DNA of 28,665 nt, taken from NCBI GenBank assembly GCA_910579135.1, contig CAJTTM010000030.1:1-28665 (forward strand), given 5' to 3'. A program made the translations under genes and the position numbers. Below, one piece after another: positions 1 to 7,270 of this stretch (positions are counted from its first letter, which is position 1; each line of letters starts with the position of its first letter). The notes below the pieces were generated by a model, which saw only the letters and a program-made list of their open reading frames with translations, made no database searches and was not told the origin of the DNA. The stretch comes from an uncultured Erysipelotrichales bacterium. GTDB taxonomy: Bacteria > Bacillota_I > Bacilli_A > Erysipelotrichales > Coprobacillaceae.

Positions 1-25
1 AATAGCGAGCTGCCGCCTCCTATAT

Positions 26-54
26 GGATTTCTACTTTAAGAAATCCTTTTTTT
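26..54 (+). terminator. Intrinsic terminator of an upstream transcript
   Basis: A perfect 8-bp stem (GGATTTCT at 26-33, AGAAATCC at 40-47) with a 6-nt loop is followed by seven T at 48-54. It would end a plus-strand transcript that enters from outside the window. The 25 bases before it show no readable gene. Confidence 0.8.
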
Positions 55-73
55 ATATAATTTATAAAATATG

Positions 74-106
74 AAACGTCATACAATAAATGTTATGACG
101 TTTTTT
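74..106. terminator. Bidirectional intrinsic terminator
   Basis: A 10-bp stem (AAACGTCATA at 74-83, TTATGACGTT-type arm at 94-103) runs into a T tract at 101-106 on the plus strand. Read on the minus strand it lies just past the stop codon of the glycosylase gene at 105, and that stop codon sits in the tract. It probably ends the minus-strand gene and gives a second stop for transcripts from the left edge. Confidence 0.75.
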
Positions 107-593
107 AATACTGAGATATATTATCTTTTATTTTTCTCCACTCTTTAATTAATTTTTCTAGTGAATATATTGCATTTGCTGGTGAAGTCGAAGGTAGACA
201 TATTGATTTTATTCGAGTATCCTTCTCACAATATTTTTTATATAATTGTTCAGCTTTTTTACCGTTTGTGTAAATGGTTTTTATATTGCTGTTATTGATT
301 AGTTCAAGTATATTATTTGTTTTTACTTTTTTTATTGAACTATCACTAGAACCTTGTATTTCACAACTCTCTATAACATCCCATATAGCTATGTTATGTT
401 CTAATAAAAAAAGTTTTTTGTTTTCTATGCTATCTAGCCTTACATCATATAAATTTTCAAAGATTTTCCAAAACCTATTTTGAGGATGATGATAAAAGAA
501 TTCTGCTTCTCGAGACTTGACTGAAGGAAATGATCCTAATATTAATACTTTTGATTCTTTGTTATACACTGGTTTGATATTGTGATATTTCAT
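105..593 (-). CDS. DNA-deoxyinosine (hypoxanthine-DNA) glycosylase, UDG superfamily
   Basis: This 162-residue protein matches the short hypoxanthine-DNA glycosylases (uracil-DNA glycosylase superfamily, family 6), which remove deaminated adenine from DNA and start base-excision repair. Visible motifs are GSFPS at residues 20-24, HHPQNRFW at 35-42 with Asn39 at the position reported as important in this family, a TNG turn at 109-111, and LPSTSPANA at 133-141, the C-terminal DNA-binding loop. Length is normal for the family. The ATG at 591-593 follows an AAAGGAGA ribosome binding site. A TATAAT box at 613-618 (minus strand) may be its -10, but no good -35 is visible. The gene is divergent from the ribosomal operon and functionally unrelated to it. 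Confidence 0.88.
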   Translation of the reverse strand: MKYHNIKPVYNKESKVLILGSFPSVKSREAEFFYHHPQNRFWKIFENLYDVRLDSIENKKLFLLEHNIAIWDVIESCEIQGSSDSSIKKVKTNNILELINNSNIKTIYTNGKKAEQLYKKYCEKDTRIKSICLPSTSPANAIYSLEKLIKEWRKIKDNISQY

Positions 594-608
594 ATAGTTC
601 TCCTTTTA

Positions 609-732
609 CTCTATTATATACTTAAACACTACAATTAAAAGGGTGTTTTTATAATAAAAAACATAAAATAATATTGATAAAAATACAACGTTTATCTTTT
701 TGTGTTTTATTTAATAATATTACTTTAAATGC
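609..732. other. AT-rich divergent intergenic spacer
   Basis: This stretch lies between the glycosylase start and the S10-operon promoter. It is very AT-rich, with runs of A and T, and could act as an UP-element-like region for the strong promoter downstream. I see no gene, tRNA or convincing hairpin in it. Confidence 0.5.
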
Positions 733-761
733 TTGACAATTCATGATTTATAATGTAGAAT
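733..761 (+). promoter_or_regulatory. Sigma-A-type promoter of the S10-spc-alpha operon
   Basis: A perfect -35 TTGACA (733-738) is separated by 17 bp from -10 TAGAAT (756-761). A perfect TATAAT at 749-754 is only 10 bp from the -35, so it is badly spaced. The A/T-rich block upstream fits a strong promoter. Transcription would start near 768. Confidence 0.85.
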
Positions 762-763
762 GT

Positions 764-890
764 GTCCGTTGTGAAATGCGTGGACGTGCGAGGTTGCTGA
801 AACGCTGATAGCCGTTGTCATGAGCGGAAGGGCAAATCAGGTAATTCGCATTGAGCAGCCTATGGAATTAGGCAAAAAGTAAGGAGGAAT
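764..890 (+). promoter_or_regulatory. Structured 5' leader of the S10 operon (probable r-protein autoregulatory RNA, L4-type)
   Basis: About 125 nt of unusually GC-rich untranslated RNA precede rpsJ. An 8-bp helix pairs 791-798 (AGGTTGCT) with 854-861 (AGCAGCCT). Inside it CCGTT (812-816) pairs with AGCGG (823-827) around a 6-nt loop. A second possible helix, AATGCG (775-780) with CGCATT (847-852), crosses the first, so the two form a pseudoknot or exclude each other. CCTA (860-863) can also pair with TAGG (869-872) just before the ribosome binding site. By position it is the place where L4 autoregulation acts in other bacteria. Binding by L4 here is inference. Confidence 0.6.
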
Positions 891-895
891 AATTC

Positions 896-1204
896 ATGGC
901 AAACAACAAAATTAGAATCAGATTGAAATCATTTGATCACAAAATCTTAGATACTTCTGCAGAAAAAATTGTTTTTGCAGCTAAGAAATCAGGTGCACAA
1001 GTAGTTGGACCAGTTCCACTACCAACTGAAAAAGAAATTTATACAATTTTAAGAGCTGTGCATAAGTACAAAGATAGTCGTGAACAATTTGAAATCAGAA
1101 CTCACAAACGTTTAATCGACATTGTGAATCCAACTCCAGAAACTGTTGATGTTCTAACTCGTTTAGAATTACCAAGTGGAGTAGACATTGAAATTAAATT
1201 ATAA
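896..1204 (+). CDS. rpsJ: 30S ribosomal protein S10 (NusE)
   Basis: Small-subunit head protein, also the NusE transcription antitermination factor that links ribosome and RNA polymerase through NusG. The 102 residues match the usual length. The N-terminal KIRIRLKSFDH strand and the GPVPLPT turn at 38-44 are diagnostic, and the loop ending in HKRLIDIVNPTPETV follows. The start lies 8 nt after AAGGAGG (881-887). It is the first gene of the operon, behind the structured leader, and rplC follows after 20 nt. Confidence 0.99.
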   Translation: MANNKIRIRLKSFDHKILDTSAEKIVFAAKKSGAQVVGPVPLPTEKEIYTILRAVHKYKDSREQFEIRTHKRLIDIVNPTPETVDVLTRLELPSGVDIEIKL

Positions 1205-1224
1205 GAAAGGTAAAGGTGTAACTC

Positions 1225-1932
1225 ATGAAAGGAATCTTAGGTCGTAAGATCGGAATGACTCAAGTGTTTACAAACGACGGGAAGTTAATACCTGTAACTG
1301 TTGTAGAAGCAACTCCAAATGTTGTTTTACAAAAGAAAACAGTTGAAACTGATGGGTATAACGCTGTTCAAGTCGGATTTGAAAGCATTAGAGAAAAATT
1401 AGCAAATAAGCCAATGAAAGGTCACGTTGCAAAAGCTAATACAGCTCCTAAGCGCTTCATTAAAGAATTTCGCTATGACGAAATGATGAGTTATGAAGTT
1501 GGTCAAGAAATTAAAGTTGATAGCTTTGTAGCAGGTGAAGTCGTTGATGTAACTGGTACTAGTAAAGGTAAAGGTTATCAAGGTGTTATAAAAAGACATA
1601 ATCAACACATTGGACCAAAAGGGCATGGTTCAGGGGCTCATAGAATTGTTGGGTCAATGGGACCAATCGCTCCAAATAGAATCGCTCCAGGTAAGAAGTT
1701 GCCAGGACAAATGGGACATGTTACAAGAACTGTACAAAACTTAGAAGTTGTTGCAGTAGATGTAGAAAATAATGTTCTTTTAATCAAAGGTTCTATTCCA
1801 GGACCAAAAAAGGGATTAGTTGTTGTAAAATCTGCTATTAAAGCAAATGGAAAAGTTAATCCTGTAGAAGAATTAATCGAATATGTAGAAGAAGTTGTTG
1901 AAGAAACTCCAACAACAGAAGCTGCCGAATAA
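1225..1932 (+). CDS. rplC: 50S ribosomal protein L3 with acidic C-terminal tail
   Basis: Large-subunit assembly protein whose central loop reaches toward the peptidyl transferase centre. The MKGILGRKIGMTQVF start, the GTSKGKGYQGVIKRH segment (111-125) and PGQMGH with Gln162 (the residue methylated in E. coli L3) are all present. The protein is 235 residues, about 25 longer than typical Bacillus L3. The extra part, from residue 214, is an acidic tail rich in Glu and Val that ends in TTEAAE. Its RBS is a modest AAGGTG, weaker than that of its neighbours. The rplD start lies 22 nt downstream. Confidence 0.98.
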   Translation: MKGILGRKIGMTQVFTNDGKLIPVTVVEATPNVVLQKKTVETDGYNAVQVGFESIREKLANKPMKGHVAKANTAPKRFIKEFRYDEMMSYEVGQEIKVDSFVAGEVVDVTGTSKGKGYQGVIKRHNQHIGPKGHGSGAHRIVGSMGPIAPNRIAPGKKLPGQMGHVTRTVQNLEVVAVDVENNVLLIKGSIPGPKKGLVVVKSAIKANGKVNPVEELIEYVEEVVEETPTTEAAE

Positions 1933-1954
1933 TGAAGCGGAAGGAGGAAAACTA

Positions 1955-2578
1955 ATGTTAAAAGTTGCAGTATATAACCAAGAAGGAAAAAAAGTTAAAG
2001 ATACTGAATTAAATGAAAAAGTATTTGGTATCGAACCAAATAACCAAGCAATCTTTGATATGGTCTTACTACAAAGAGCTTCATGGCGTCAAGGAACTCA
2101 CAAAGTGAAAAACCGTACAGAAGTAGCTGGTGGTGGAAAGAAACCATGGCGTCAAAAAGGAACAGGTAGAGCTAGACAAGGATCAATCCGCGCTCCTCAA
2201 TGGAGAGGTGGAGGAGTGGTTTTTGGACCTACTCCAAGAAAATATGGTTTTAAATTAAACAGAAAAGTAAGACAATTAGCATTGAAATCTGCTTTAAGTC
2301 AAAAAGTTATTGATTCTGAATTGACAGTATTAGATACTATTGCATTTGATGCTCCTAAAACAAAATCAATGGTTGCAGTTTTAAAGGCTTTTGAAGCTGA
2401 TAGAAAAGCATTGGTTGTATTAGATGGTGAAAATATGAATGTTGAATTATCAGCAAGAAATATTCCAGGTGTAAAAGTGGTTGATTCAAAAGGTATTAAT
2501 GTATATGACATTTTAAATTGTGATAAAATGTTTGTTACTGAAAACGCTGTAAAAGCAATAGAGGAGGTATTAGCATAA
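1955..2578 (+). CDS. rplD: 50S ribosomal protein L4
   Basis: L4 lines the exit tunnel and in many bacteria represses its own S10 operon. The ATG at 1955 is chosen over an in-frame upstream ATG at 1895 that lies inside rplC: it follows AAGGAGG (1941-1947) and gives MLKVAVYNQEGK, the family start. The product is then 207 residues, the normal size. The tunnel loop is visible as RQGTHKVKNRTEVAGGG followed by KPWRQKGTGRARQGSIR. The last base of its TAA is the first base of the rplW ATG. Confidence 0.98.
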   Translation: MLKVAVYNQEGKKVKDTELNEKVFGIEPNNQAIFDMVLLQRASWRQGTHKVKNRTEVAGGGKKPWRQKGTGRARQGSIRAPQWRGGGVVFGPTPRKYGFKLNRKVRQLALKSALSQKVIDSELTVLDTIAFDAPKTKSMVAVLKAFEADRKALVVLDGENMNVELSARNIPGVKVVDSKGINVYDILNCDKMFVTENAVKAIEEVLA

Positions 2579-2868
2579 TGGCTCATGTAACTGATGTGTT
2601 AAAGAAACCAGTACTTACTGAAAAATCTCTATTAATTCAACAAACAGAAAACAAATATACATTCGATGTAGATTTAAATGCAAATAAAACACAAGTTAAA
2701 AATGCAGTTGAAGAAATGTTTGATGTTAAAGTAGAAAGCGTTAATATTATGAATGTTAAGCCTAAAACAAAAAGAATGGGTAGATACATCGGTAAGACTA
2801 ACAGAAGAAAAAAAGCAATCGTTAAATTAAAAGAAGGTAACGAAATTAACTTATTCGGTGAAGAATAA
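2578..2868 (+). CDS. rplW: 50S ribosomal protein L23
   Basis: L23 sits at the tunnel exit and docks trigger factor and the signal recognition particle. The 96 residues show DVLKKPVLTEKS near the N-terminus, the YTFDVDLNANKTQVKNAVEE helix segment and the KRMGRYIGKTNRRKKAIV loop that enters 23S rRNA. It is coupled to rplD by a 1-nt overlap (TAATG), with GAGGAGG inside the end of rplD as RBS. A 58-nt gap with a small hairpin separates it from rplB. Confidence 0.98.
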   Translation: MAHVTDVLKKPVLTEKSLLIQQTENKYTFDVDLNANKTQVKNAVEEMFDVKVESVNIMNVKPKTKRMGRYIGKTNRRKKAIVKLKEGNEINLFGEE

Positions 2869-2882
2869 GGATTGAAAATTAT

Positions 2883-2901
2883 TGGAATAAAGAGTATTCC
2901 A
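2883..2901 (+). other. Small intergenic hairpin between rplW and rplB
   Basis: TGGAATA (2883-2889) pairs perfectly with TATTCCA (2895-2901) around a 5-nt loop. There is no T tract, so it is unlikely to terminate. It lies 11 nt before the AAGGAGG of rplB, in the longest gap within the first half of the operon, and could serve as a processing or stability element. Confidence 0.45.
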
Positions 2902-2926
2902 GAAAAATATTTAAGGAGGAAATAAG

Positions 2927-3760
2927 ATGCCTATTAAAACATATAAGCCAGTGACAAATGGTCGTCGTAATATGACTTCATTAACTTATGAAGAAATCAC
3001 AGCTACAAAACCAGAAAAATCATTGACTAAACGTTTAAGTAAAAAAGGTGGTCGTAATAACCAAGGTGTTATCACTGTTCGTCATCATGGTGGTGGACAT
3101 AAACGTTTATATCGTATTATTGATTTTAAACGTACTAAAGATGATATCGTTGGTAAAGTAGCTACTATTGAATATGATCCTAATAGATCAGCTAATATCG
3201 CATTAATTAATTATGTAGATGGTGAAAAAAGATATATTTTAGCTCCTAAAGGTTTAGAAGTAGGAATGACAATCGTTTCAGGTGAACATGCTGATATCAA
3301 AGTTGGAAATTCATTACCAATGGGAAATATGCCTGAAGGTACTGTAATCCACAATATCGAAATGAGACCTGGGCGTGGTGGACAGTTAGCAAGAGCTGCT
3401 GGGGTTTCTGCTCAAATCTTAGGTAAAGAAGGAAAATATGTTACAGTTAGATTGGCTTCAGGTGAAGTTAGAAAATTCTTAGCTGTATGTAGAGCTACAG
3501 TTGGTGTAGTTGGAAATGAAGATTATGGATTAGTAAATTATGGAAAAGCTGGACGTAATAGATGGAGAGGTATTAGACCTACAGTTCGTGGTTCTGTCAT
3601 GAACCCTAACGATCACCCTCATGGTGGTGGTGAAGGTAGAACTTCAATCGGTAGAAAAGCTCCATTAACACCTTGGGGTAAAAAAGCACTTGGTGTTAAA
3701 ACTAGAAATACTAAGAAAGCTTCAAGTAAATTAATCGTTCGTCGTAGAAACGGTAAGTAA
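2927..3760 (+). CDS. rplB: 50S ribosomal protein L2
   Basis: L2 is an intersubunit bridge protein needed for subunit joining and peptidyl transferase activity. The 277 residues begin MPIKTYKPVTNGRRNMT, carry the GGHKRLYRIIDFKR segment, and end in the lysine/arginine-rich tail typical of the family. The conserved NDHPHGGGEGR loop contains His230, equivalent to the functionally important histidine of E. coli L2. It has a strong AAGGAGG at 2913-2919. The gene has a high share of CGT arginine codons, as expected for high expression. Confidence 0.99.
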   Translation: MPIKTYKPVTNGRRNMTSLTYEEITATKPEKSLTKRLSKKGGRNNQGVITVRHHGGGHKRLYRIIDFKRTKDDIVGKVATIEYDPNRSANIALINYVDGEKRYILAPKGLEVGMTIVSGEHADIKVGNSLPMGNMPEGTVIHNIEMRPGRGGQLARAAGVSAQILGKEGKYVTVRLASGEVRKFLAVCRATVGVVGNEDYGLVNYGKAGRNRWRGIRPTVRGSVMNPNDHPHGGGEGRTSIGRKAPLTPWGKKALGVKTRNTKKASSKLIVRRRNGK

Positions 3761-3778
3761 TAAGGAGGGTTATAGAAT

Positions 3779-4060
3779 ATGGCAAGAAGTTTAAAAAAAG
3801 GTCCATTCGTGGATGAACACTTAATGAAAAAAGTGGAAGCATTAAATGCTGCTGGAAAAAAAGAAGTCATTAAGACATGGTCAAGACGTTCTACAATCTT
3901 CCCACAATTTATTGAACATACATTTGCTGTTTATAATGGGAAAGAACATATTCCAGTTTATGTAACTGAAGATATGGTAGGACATAAGTTAGGAGAATTT
4001 GCTCCTACTAGAACTTTTCATGGACACGATGCTGATGACAAGAAAGCAGCTAAGAGATAA
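3779..4060 (+). CDS. rpsS: 30S ribosomal protein S19
   Basis: S19 is a head protein that pairs with S13 near the A site. The 93-residue product starts MARSLKKGPFVDEHLMKKV and contains TWSRRSTIFPQF and GHKLGEFAPTRTFHGH, all family hallmarks. An AAGGAGGG RBS overlaps the region right after the rplB stop. rplV follows after 17 nt. Confidence 0.99.
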   Translation: MARSLKKGPFVDEHLMKKVEALNAAGKKEVIKTWSRRSTIFPQFIEHTFAVYNGKEHIPVYVTEDMVGHKLGEFAPTRTFHGHDADDKKAAKR

Positions 4061-4077
4061 GAGAGGAGAAAGTATAC

Positions 4078-4410
4078 ATGGAAGCAAGAGCACAAGCTAA
4101 AATGATTCGTGTTGCCCCTCAAAAAGCAAGATTAGTTGTTGACTTGGTAAGAGGTAAGCAAGTAAAAGAAGCACTTGGTATCTTAGAATATACAAATAAG
4201 AGTGCTACTCCTGCGATCATTAAAGTTGTAAAATCTGCTGCAGCAAACGCTGTTAATAATGAAAATGCAGAAGAAGAAAATTTATATATTAAAGAAATTT
4301 ATGTTGACGAAGGTCCAACATTAAAGAGATTCCGTGCTAGAGCTAAAGGTAGCGGAACAAGAATTTTAAAAAGAACAAGCCACATTACATGCGTGGTAGC
4401 TGAAAGATAG
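4078..4410 (+). CDS. rplV: 50S ribosomal protein L22
   Basis: L22 forms part of the exit tunnel wall, and its beta-hairpin is the site of some macrolide-resistance mutations. The 110 residues show VAPQKARLVVDLVRGK near the N-terminus, an acidic stretch near residue 62, and the hairpin RFRARAKGSGTRILKRTSH. The tag stop at 4408 merges with the AGGAGG that serves rpsC. Confidence 0.99.
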   Translation: MEARAQAKMIRVAPQKARLVVDLVRGKQVKEALGILEYTNKSATPAIIKVVKSAAANAVNNENAEEENLYIKEIYVDEGPTLKRFRARAKGSGTRILKRTSHITCVVAER

Positions 4411-4421
4411 GAGGTCAAAAC

Positions 4422-5075
4422 ATGGGTCAAAAAGTTAGTCCAGTAGGATTAAGAGTTGGTGTTAACCGTAATTGGAATTCAAGATGGTATGCCAATGATA
4501 AAGATTTTGCTTCATTGTTACATGAAGATATTAAGATTCGTGAATACTTGACTGCAAAATTAAAAGGAGCATATGTTGCTAATATTGAGATTGAAAGATC
4601 AAAAAATCGTGTAAATATCTATATTCACACTTCTAGACCTGGTGTAGTTATCGGTAAAGAAGGAGAAGCAGTTGATGCACTTAGAAAAGAAGTAGCTAAA
4701 ATGGTTGCTGGAAAACAAGTTTTCATCAACATTGTAGAAATTAAAAATCCAGATGTTGTAGCACAATTAGTTGCTAATAAAATTGCTGAGCAATTAGAAA
4801 ATCGTGCTTCATTTAGAACAGTTCAAAAAAGAGCTATTCAAAGTGCTATGAGAGCTGGAGCTAAAGGAATTAAGACTAGTGTATCAGGTCGTTTAGGTGG
4901 AGCTGATATGGCTAGAGCTGAAGGATATTCTGAAGGAAATGTACCTCTTCATACTTTAAGAGCTGACATTGATTATGCAACTGCTGAAGCTGATACTACT
5001 TATGGGAAATTAGGAGTAAAAGTTTGGATTTGTAAGGGAGAAATTCTTCCTGCAAAGAAGAAAGGGGATAAATAA
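4422..5075 (+). CDS. rpsC: 30S ribosomal protein S3
   Basis: S3 lies at the mRNA entry site and contributes to the ribosomal helicase. The 217 residues start MGQKVSPVGLRVGV. A KH domain is marked by the GKEG loop at 78-81, and the C-terminal domain carries GRLGGADMARAE. Only 2 nt separate its stop from the rplP start, so the two are probably translationally coupled. Confidence 0.99.
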   Translation: MGQKVSPVGLRVGVNRNWNSRWYANDKDFASLLHEDIKIREYLTAKLKGAYVANIEIERSKNRVNIYIHTSRPGVVIGKEGEAVDALRKEVAKMVAGKQVFINIVEIKNPDVVAQLVANKIAEQLENRASFRTVQKRAIQSAMRAGAKGIKTSVSGRLGGADMARAEGYSEGNVPLHTLRADIDYATAEADTTYGKLGVKVWICKGEILPAKKKGDK

Positions 5076-5077
5076 TC

Positions 5078-5488
5078 ATGTTGATGCCTAAAAGAACAAA
5101 ATATAGAAGACCACATAGAATTAGATATGAAGGTAAAACTAAAGGTGGTGCTAAAGTTTCGTTTGGTGAATTTGGTTTACAAGCATTAGAAGGTGCTTGG
5201 ATTACATCAAGACAAATTGAAGCTGCCCGTATTGCCATGAATCGTTATATGAAACGTGGTGGAAAAGTATGGATTAGAATTTTCCCTCATTTAGCAAAAA
5301 CTAAGAAACCATTAGAAGTACGTATGGGATCAGGTAAAGGTTCTCCAGAAGAATGGGTAGCAGTAGTTAAGCAAGGAAGAGTAATGTTCGAAATCGCTGG
5401 TGTTAATGAAGAAGTTGCTAGAGAAGCATTAAGACTTGCATCGCATAAACTACCAGTTAAATGTAAGATTATTGGAAGAGGTGAGTAA
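5078..5488 (+). CDS. rplP: 50S ribosomal protein L16
   Basis: L16 helps to position the A-site tRNA on the large subunit. The 136 residues start MLMPKRTKYRRPHRIRYEG and include GGKVWIRIFPH and KPLEVRMGSGKGSPE, the conserved core. The first of two close ATGs (5078 and 5084) is preferred because Firmicute L16 normally begins with a M-L-x-P sequence. Its RBS GAAAGGGG lies inside the end of rpsC. Confidence 0.99.
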   Translation: MLMPKRTKYRRPHRIRYEGKTKGGAKVSFGEFGLQALEGAWITSRQIEAARIAMNRYMKRGGKVWIRIFPHLAKTKKPLEVRMGSGKGSPEEWVAVVKQGRVMFEIAGVNEEVAREALRLASHKLPVKCKIIGRGE

Positions 5489-5490
5489 TT

Positions 5491-5685
5491 GTGAAAGTTC
5501 AAGATATTAGAAATACCGAAACTCAAGAATTACTTAACAAAGTAGAAGAGTACAAAAAAGAATTATTTGGATTAAGATTTCAACATGCTACAGGTCAATT
5601 AGAAGATACTGCTAGAATTAAAAAAGTAAAGAAATCAATTGCAAGAATTAAAACAATTATTAGAGAAAGAGAATTAGACAAGTAA
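5491..5685 (+). CDS. rpmC: 50S ribosomal protein L29
   Basis: L29 is a small helical-hairpin protein at the tunnel exit beside L23. The 64 residues fit the usual size and contain KKELFGLRFQHATGQLEDT and the basic helix ARIKKVKKSIARIKT. It uses a GTG start 2 nt after the rplP stop, with GAGGTGAG overlapping that stop as RBS. The rare start codon together with the tight spacing suggests coupled translation with rplP. Confidence 0.98.
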   Translation: MKVQDIRNTETQELLNKVEEYKKELFGLRFQHATGQLEDTARIKKVKKSIARIKTIIRERELDK

Positions 5686-5696
5686 AGGAGATATTT

Positions 5697-5957
5697 ATGG
5701 AAAGAAATAATCGTAAAGTTTATACAGGTACTGTTGTTTCGACTAAAATGGATAAAACTATAACCGTTCTTGTTGAAACTCACGTTAAACACAAATTATA
5801 TGGGAAGCGCGTAAAATCTTCTAAAAAGTTTAAAGCTCATGATGAAGAAAATGTTGCAAAAAATGGTGATGTAGTAAAAATTATGGCAACTCGTCCATTA
5901 TCTGCAACAAAACGTTTCCGTTTAGTAGAAATCGTTAAAAAAGCTGAAATTATTTAA
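5697..5957 (+). CDS. rpsQ: 30S ribosomal protein S17
   Basis: S17 is a primary 16S rRNA binder with an OB fold. The 86 residues include KVYTGTVVSTKMDKTITV and HKLYGKRVKSSKKFKAHDE. The C-terminal RPLSATKRFRLVEIV strand is conserved. An AAGGAG lies 9 nt before the ATG. Confidence 0.98.
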   Translation: MERNNRKVYTGTVVSTKMDKTITVLVETHVKHKLYGKRVKSSKKFKAHDEENVAKNGDVVKIMATRPLSATKRFRLVEIVKKAEII

Positions 5958-5986
5958 TTATATTGTCTGAAAGGAGGTCACTTAGA

Positions 5987-6355
5987 ATGATCCAAAATGA
6001 AAGCAGATTAAAAGTTGCTGACAATACAGGGGCAAAAGAAGTATTAGTTATTAGAAACCTAGGTGGTTCAAATAGAAAATTTAGTAACATCGGTGATATA
6101 GTCGTAGCAACAGTAAAACAAGCGACTCCAGGTGGTACAGTTAAAAAAGGTGATGTTGTAAAAGCGGTTATCGTTAGAACTAGATATGGAGTTGGACGTG
6201 ATAATGGTTCATACATTAAGTTTGATGACAATGCTTGCGTAATTATTAGAGATGATAAATCACCAAGAGGTACTCGTATCTTTGGACCGGTTGCCAGAGA
6301 GTTAAGAGATGCAGATTTTATGAAAATCGTATCATTAGCTCCAGAGGTATTATAG
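5987..6355 (+). CDS. rplN: 50S ribosomal protein L14
   Basis: L14 forms intersubunit bridges and is the docking site of the silencing factor RsfS. The ATG at 5987 follows AAAGGAGG (5970-5977) and gives MIQNESRLKVADNTGAKEV, the exact family start. An upstream in-frame TTG at 5963 would add eight residues that overlap the RBS and is rejected. The product has 122 residues, the standard length, and ends AREL...KIVSLAPEVL. Confidence 0.98.
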   Translation: MIQNESRLKVADNTGAKEVLVIRNLGGSNRKFSNIGDIVVATVKQATPGGTVKKGDVVKAVIVRTRYGVGRDNGSYIKFDDNACVIIRDDKSPRGTRIFGPVARELRDADFMKIVSLAPEVL

Positions 6356-6368
6356 GAGGAGTGACAGA

Positions 6369-6698
6369 ATGAAATTACGTGTAGGTGATACTGTTCAGGT
6401 AATCGCTGGAAGCGATAAAGGTAAAACTGGACAAATTCTTCAAATTTTAAGAAAAGAAGATAGAGTTTTAGTTGAAGGTGTTAACATGGTAACAAAGCAT
6501 ATTAAACCTTCTCAAGCTGATCCAGAAGGTGGAATTGTAACAAGAGAAGCTCCAATTCATGTTTCAAATGTTGCATTCTATGACGAGAAAGCTAAAGAAG
6601 CTGTTAAACTTGGTTATGCGTTTGATGAAGATGGTAAGAAATACCGTATCAATAAAAAAACAGGTAAAGCAGTTGATAAAAAAAGTAAGAAAAAATAG
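6369..6698 (+). CDS. rplX: 50S ribosomal protein L24
   Basis: L24 starts large-subunit assembly by binding 23S rRNA. The KOW motif is seen in VGDTVQVIAGSDKGKTGQI, and EGVNMVTKHIKPSQ follows. The 109 residues end in a lysine-rich tail (KKSKKK) slightly longer than in Bacillus. The RBS TAGGAGGAG overlaps the rplN stop codon. Confidence 0.98.
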   Translation: MKLRVGDTVQVIAGSDKGKTGQILQILRKEDRVLVEGVNMVTKHIKPSQADPEGGIVTREAPIHVSNVAFYDEKAKEAVKLGYAFDEDGKKYRINKKTGKAVDKKSKKK

Positions 6699-6717
6699 GT
6701 GATAGGGAGGTTAAATA

Positions 6718-7257
6718 ATGAACCGACTAAAGGAACGTTATGAAACAGAAATAAGCAAATCATTAATGACAAAATTTAATTATAGTTCAGTAATGGAAGT
6801 GCCAAAAGTTGAAAAAATCGTTATCAATATTGGTGTAGGTGACGCTGTTAATAATTCAAAGTTATTGGATGATGCAGTTGCTGAATTAACTTTAATTACA
6901 GGACAAAAACCACTTATTACTAAAGCAAAAAAATCAATTGCAGGTTTCAAATTACGTGAAGGAATGCCAATTGGATGCAAAGTAACATTACGTGGTGAAA
7001 GAATGTATGAGTTTTTAGATAAGTTGGTAAATATCTCTTTACCTCGTGTTAGAGATTTTAGAGGTGTACCAAAGAACTCATTTGATGGAAGAGGAAATTA
7101 TACTTTAGGTATTAAAGAACAATTAATTTTCCCTGAAATTAATTTTGATAAAGTAAATAAGATTAGAGGAATGGATATCGTATTCGTAACAACAGCTAAG
7201 AGTGATGAAGAAGGTCGCGAATTATTAGCTCAATTAGGAATGCCATTCCATAAATAA
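6718..7257 (+). CDS. rplE: 50S ribosomal protein L5
   Basis: L5 binds 5S rRNA in the central protuberance with L18. The 179 residues start MNRLKERYETEI and include KAKKSIAGFKLREGMPIG and the LPRVRDFRGVPKNSFDGRGN loop. The C-terminus GMPFHK is typical of the family. Its gene lies between rplX and rpsZ, as in Bacillus. Confidence 0.99.
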   Translation: MNRLKERYETEISKSLMTKFNYSSVMEVPKVEKIVINIGVGDAVNNSKLLDDAVAELTLITGQKPLITKAKKSIAGFKLREGMPIGCKVTLRGERMYEFLDKLVNISLPRVRDFRGVPKNSFDGRGNYTLGIKEQLIFPEINFDKVNKIRGMDIVFVTTAKSDEEGRELLAQLGMPFHK

Positions 7258-7270
7258 GGAGGACAAAGCA

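Noticed and set aside
1..25. Possible 3' end of a structured RNA (for example an SRP-type RNA) before the first terminator
   Set aside because: The 25 bases are GC-rich for this genome and sit at a terminator, but too little is inside the window to test any fold or family.
274..483. Plus-strand open frame inside the glycosylase gene
   Set aside because: It lies opposite a gene with clear family motifs, has no RBS, and its product is low-complexity Ser/Phe/Leu.
749..754. Perfect TATAAT as -10 of the S10 promoter
   Set aside because: Only 10 bp from TTGACA. TAGAAT at 756-761 has the right 17-bp spacing.
1895..1954. Longer form of L4 starting within rplC
   Set aside because: The added 20 residues do not match L4, and the RBS fits the ATG at 1955.
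5963..5986. Longer form of L14 from a TTG
   Set aside because: It would translate through the AAAGGAGG site and add residues not present in the family.
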